Positions 6,260 through 8,521 of a stretch of 8,521 nucleotides of DNA are shown piece by piece. The translations under genes and the position numbers were made by a program. How positions within the stretch are numbered: the first letter of the stretch is position 1; the number at the start of each line of letters is the position of its first letter. A model generated the notes under the pieces. That model searched no databases. It was given only the letters and a program-made list of their open reading frames with translations, and was not told the DNA's origin. The stretch is from positions 1 through 8,521 of the forward strand of contig JAPWUZ010000103.1 in NCBI GenBank assembly GCA_028275265.1, read 5' to 3'. This stretch comes from Armatimonadota bacterium. Lineage in GTDB: Bacteria; Armatimonadota; HRBIN16.

Positions 6260-7028
6260 GGTCGTTCACCAGTGTTTGTTTCTCCCCGCTCAGCAACCAT
6301 ACCTGCCCGGTGCTCCAGTCGTAGCACAGAGGTGCGTCCGAGCCATGCGGGCATTCTGCCAGCAGTCTGCCGTCCGCCCCGACAACCATCGCTCCACCGA
6401 AGCAGGGAAGGTCCACATCTACCTCCAAGGAGTTCACTATCACGGCGGGTACTCCTGCCCGCCTTACCGCTTGCAGATACACACGCCGTTCCCTGCAAGA
6501 CCAGCGATCCGGATCGGGAGAGGCCTTGTCAAAACACCGCGCCATCGGAACCAGCAAAAGGCTGAGCCGTGGGTTCAGCTGCTGCACCACCCGCTTGCTG
6601 AACAGGTCGCCGCAGATAAGAACGCTGACCGCTCCGAACTCACAGTGTACGCCATGCACTTCGTGGCCTTTTAGAAACGGCGGCTTCTCCACGTTCTTCC
6701 GATGTACAAGAGCGACTTCGCCATTCCTGTCCAGCAATACCGCCGTATTGTAGAAGCCGTGAGAGCTGACCTCCAGCATCCCGAAACAGAGGTAAACCCC
6801 GTATTGCCTTGCGATAACAGAAACCCGGGCTACGGTGGGTCCCGGCACAGCCTCTGCAAACCGCGCGATTTGCGCCTCTTCGCTCAGATAGCCGGTAAAG
6901 GTGCATTCCGGTAAGCAAACAAGGTCAGGGTGCAGTGGGGCAAGCCGCTCCACTTGCTGACAGAAGCGGTCAAAGTTGGATTGGACATCGCCCGGGCGTG
7001 TCCGGAGCGGGATCAGAGCGGTGCGCAT
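6252..7028 (-). CDS. Nitrilase-superfamily carbon-nitrogen hydrolase
   Basis: This is a predicted cytoplasmic amidase that hydrolyses a non-peptide C-N bond. TTG 7040 is a possible start, but ATG 7028 gives MRTALIPLRTRPGD, the usual first strand of the family (258 residues, normal size). The catalytic triad is complete: E41 in LPECTFTGY, K111 in HRKNVEKPP, and C139 in VLICGDLFSKRV. The nucleophile motif differs from the common C-x-D-x-R-F-P-E form, having LFSKRV after C-G-D, so the substrate pocket is probably atypical and no subfamily is assigned. It lies 19 bases after tRNA-Ser, leaving no space for a separate promoter, and overlaps the membrane protein gene by 8 bases. Expression may depend on readthrough from the tRNA promoter. 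The only ribosome-site candidate is a weak GGGG 5 bases before the start. Confidence 0.88.
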   Translation of the reverse strand: MRTALIPLRTRPGDVQSNFDRFCQQVERLAPLHPDLVCLPECTFTGYLSEEAQIARFAEAVPGPTVARVSVIARQYGVYLCFGMLEVSSHGFYNTAVLLDRNGEVALVHRKNVEKPPFLKGHEVHGVHCEFGAVSVLICGDLFSKRVVQQLNPRLSLLLVPMARCFDKASPDPDRWSCRERRVYLQAVRRAGVPAVIVNSLEVDVDLPCFGGAMVVGADGRLLAECPHGSDAPLCYDWSTGQVWLLSGEKQTLVNDHA

Positions 7029-7047
7029 GCCGAACCCCAATAAAAAA

Positions 7048-7144
7048 TGGCGGAGAGTCCGGGATTCGAACCCGGGGTAGAGGCTTTAGATGCCCCTACA
7101 ACCGCTTAGCAGGCGGCCGCTTTCGACCACTCAGCCAACTCTCC
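7048..7144 (-). tRNA. tRNA-Ser (anticodon GCT), CCA encoded
   Basis: Read on the minus strand, a full class II cloverleaf folds. The acceptor is GGAGAGT with ACTCTCC. The D stem is GCT with AGC. The anticodon stem is GCCGC with GCGGT around loop CTGCTAA (anticodon at 7108-7110). The long variable arm has a 7-base-pair stem (one G-T pair) and a 9-base loop. The T stem is CCGGG with CCCGG around TTCGAAT. The discriminator is G, as expected for serine, and CCA is encoded at 7048-7050. It decodes AGC and AGT codons. A run of six T follows the CCA directly. Confidence 0.97.
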
Positions 7145-7154
7145 GCACGGTGCT

Positions 7155-7183
7155 ATTATAGCACAAGTGTCGCAAGGAAGCAA
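7155..7183 (-). promoter_or_regulatory. Promoter of the tRNA-Ser gene
   Basis: On the minus strand a perfect -10 TATAAT (7160-7155) is preceded at 17 bases by TTGCTT (7183-7178), a weak -35. The predicted transcript start, near 7148, is only a few bases before the mature tRNA 5' end at 7144. The -10 lies inside the inverted repeat GTGCTA-TTA-TAGCAC (7150-7164), which may also act on transcripts from the upstream dockerin gene. Confidence 0.75.
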
Positions 7184-7199
7184 GGGGTGCTGCTACGCG

Positions 7200-8521
7200 T
7201 CAGCCTTCACCCACCTCTCCAAAGCACTTTACCAGCACTCCAAAATCAAACAGGCTCACTTCCCCATCGCCGTCCAGGTCGGCGTTTGGGTTCCAGTGTG
7301 CATCGCCCGGCATGCTGCCAAACGCCTGCACCAATGCGCCAAAATCAAACAGCGTGACCTCATTATCTCCATCGATATCTCCATTCACCAGTTCCACATC
7401 CACTACCGCACCGGGTAGCGACACGGCGCGCACCACCCGCTGCAGCCAGTGCGTTCCGCGAACGGCGACATCGTATATACCCGCAGGTATATTCGTTTCG
7501 TAGACCACCTCAAACTCTCCATCCACGGAGAGCGGCAACGTCCCCTGCCAGACCGTTGCTCCCGTGCTATTGCGTACCTGAACCTGCACCTCCTGGCAGC
7601 GGTACTCGCCCGCGTAATCGCCCAGCGTCACCCTGCCAAGTAGCATCGGTCGCGCTTGAAGAGAGAAGTTATCCACGTCTAGAGTGGTCGTTGCGACGGG
7701 CCAGTAAATTCCGCACCATGTCCACAGCGTGAGCCGCTCACCAGTCGGCACGACGACCGTATCCACTCTGCGCCACGAAAAGGAGGGCACGTTTGTGGAA
7801 ACCAACCACACGATGCTGGGATTGGTGGGGCTGGTGCCGCCGCTCAGGTCGTAACCTATCCGGAACTCCTGTCCGGCGCCCGGGTCGTTCGTGCCGGCGG
7901 ACAGATAGTCGAACGTCAGACGATAGGGCACGCCCCGCACCACCTCTACCACCTGATACACTCCTCCGCGAAAGGACTGCCCGGCTATCTGCCCGCTGAT
8001 GATGCGCTGTGCGCTGCCCGGCACCCCGCCCACCTGCCAGAAATGCGCGCTACCTGGCCAAAGCGGGTTGACCGTGCCTGCGTCCCAGGTGTTCCACCCG
8101 TTGGCAACGGTCTCCCCGGAGATGTTTGTAAAGCCCAGTTCGAAGTCCCCATTTAGCACGGGGTTGCGCAGCGAGCGCGGCTTGTTGGCAATCACATCCG
8201 CCAGCCACTGCGCAATGGGCTCGACGTCAAACGACCACCAGCCGCTGGGATCACCGATTTGGAACAGCGTCACTCCCAGCACATAGGGGTCTTTTTTCAG
8301 CTCGCTGTCATACCACAGCAGCCACTTCTGGAACTTCGCCGCGTCACCTCTGGCACGCCAGCCGTCTTGATTGGGGTTGCCTGCACGGTCGATGCCGCCT
8401 TCTGTCAGTATCATCGGCAGGTTCGCCAGGTCACGATGTCGCTCGCGCAAATATTCATAAAAGATCCGGTACCGCAGGCTGAACCAGTATTCCACGGCGG
8501 GGTCAGTGGTGTAGTCGACAG
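7200..8521 (-). CDS. Modular carbohydrate-active protein with C-terminal dockerin-like repeats (5' end missing)
   Basis: The frame is open at the right window edge, giving 439 visible residues ending at TGA 7200-7202; the GTG at 8495 is internal. Residues about 9-110 look like the end of a (beta/alpha)8 glycosidase: PMILTEGGID, with E40 as a candidate catalytic acid, then VLGVTLFQIGDPSGWWSFD. Residues about 119-288 form a beta-rich module starting NPVLNGDFELG and ending TTLDVDNFSLQ, typical of jelly-roll carbohydrate-binding modules. Residues about 291-378 resemble a small Ig-like or CnaB-type sandwich. The end (379-435) has two EF-hand-like dockerin repeats. The protein is probably secreted, but any signal peptide lies outside the window. 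The catalytic family cannot be fixed from this fragment. Confidence 0.82.
   Translation of the reverse strand, partial: VDYTTDPAVEYWFSLRYRIFYEYLRERHRDLANLPMILTEGGIDRAGNPNQDGWRARGDAAKFQKWLLWYDSELKKDPYVLGVTLFQIGDPSGWWSFDVEPIAQWLADVIANKPRSLRNPVLNGDFELGFTNISGETVANGWNTWDAGTVNPLWPGSAHFWQVGGVPGSAQRIISGQIAGQSFRGGVYQVVEVVRGVPYRLTFDYLSAGTNDPGAGQEFRIGYDLSGGTSPTNPSIVWLVSTNVPSFSWRRVDTVVVPTGERLTLWTWCGIYWPVATTTLDVDNFSLQARPMLLGRVTLGDYAGEYRCQEVQVQVRNSTGATVWQGTLPLSVDGEFEVVYETNIPAGIYDVAVRGTHWLQRVVRAVSLPGAVVDVELVNGDIDGDNEVTLFDFGALVQAFGSMPGDAHWNPNADLDGDGEVSLFDFGVLVKCFGEVGEG
7215..7385 (-). other. Dockerin type I-like domain (two calcium-binding repeats)
   Basis: Within the modular protein, two copies of D-x-D-G-D-x-E-V-(T/S)-L-F-D-F-G occur about 33 residues apart: DIDGDNEVTLFDFGALVQAF and DLDGDGEVSLFDFGVLVKCF. 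The 1, 3, 5 and 12 positions of the calcium loop are all Asp or Asn. Classical dockerins bind cohesins in cellulosomes, but dockerin-like ends are widespread in bacteria without cellulosomes. The strict LFDFG motif is close to what I recall from Armatimonadota proteins. Confidence 0.8.

Noticed and set aside
6150..6674. 174-residue plus-strand frame opposite the nitrilase and membrane genes
   Set aside because: The minus strand holds a complete catalytic triad and hydrophobic helices; the plus frame has no coherent domain.
6935..7357. 140-residue plus-strand frame containing GESGIRTRGRGFRCPYN
   Set aside because: This peptide is the well-known false translation of a tRNA gene's reverse strand, here tRNA-Ser; it is not a protein.
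7215..7385. Cellulosome membership of the dockerin-like protein
   Set aside because: No cohesin or scaffoldin is visible here, and dockerin-like ends occur widely outside cellulosomes; left as an open question.
1..8521. Mobile element, CRISPR array or defence system
   Set aside because: I saw no transposase, integrase, direct-repeat array, restriction or toxin-antitoxin genes. A tRNA gene is present, but I saw no integrase or duplicated tRNA end beside it.

Overview
The window is GC-rich bacterial DNA. It reads as ordinary chromosome with a carbohydrate-handling section, not as a phage, plasmid or defence island. The best taxonomic guess is a member of the Armatimonadota, possibly thermophilic. 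The clues are a dockerin-like C-terminus with 'TLFDFG' EF-hand repeats, a family-29 fucosidase, a Gfo/Idh/MocA oxidoreductase, a PhyH-type dioxygenase and a DUF2227-type protein. This rests on remembered family resemblance, not on a search.

Positions 1-2549 (+ strand) are a tight housekeeping operon: the last 36 codons of an upstream gene (position fits dnaG), the primary sigma factor rpoD/sigA, a small membrane protein with a His/Asp metal site (DUF2227 type), and a SpoU/TrmH-family RNA ribose methyltransferase. Gaps are from an overlap to 3 bases, so the genes are probably co-transcribed and translationally coupled.

Positions 2550-4901 (+ strand) are a two-gene sugar unit: a Gfo/Idh/MocA oxidoreductase and a GH29 alpha-L-fucosidase-like enzyme. 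Both have strong Shine-Dalgarno sequences and no signal peptide. Two palindromes lie upstream and a GC-rich hairpin follows. Positions 4950-5841 (+ strand) are a separate unit: a sigma70 promoter with palindromes nested in it drives a 274-residue Fe(II)/2-oxoglutarate (PhyH-family) dioxygenase.

Positions 5753-8521 are on the minus strand. In transcription order they are: a secreted-type carbohydrate-active protein cut by the right window edge (glycosidase end, jelly-roll module, beta-sandwich, dockerin-like repeats); tRNA-Ser(GCT) with its own promoter and encoded CCA; a nitrilase-superfamily amidohydrolase starting 19 bases after the tRNA; and a small membrane protein overlapping it by 8 bases. 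The membrane ORF loses its protein-like character about two thirds of the way along and runs through a hairpin into the opposing dioxygenase gene, so it is probably truncated.

I see no CRISPR array, transposase, toxin-antitoxin pair or clearly undescribed system. The points most worth a second look are the operator-like promoter of the dioxygenase, the decayed convergent membrane gene, the unusual fucosidase nucleophile surroundings, and the tRNA-nitrilase arrangement.
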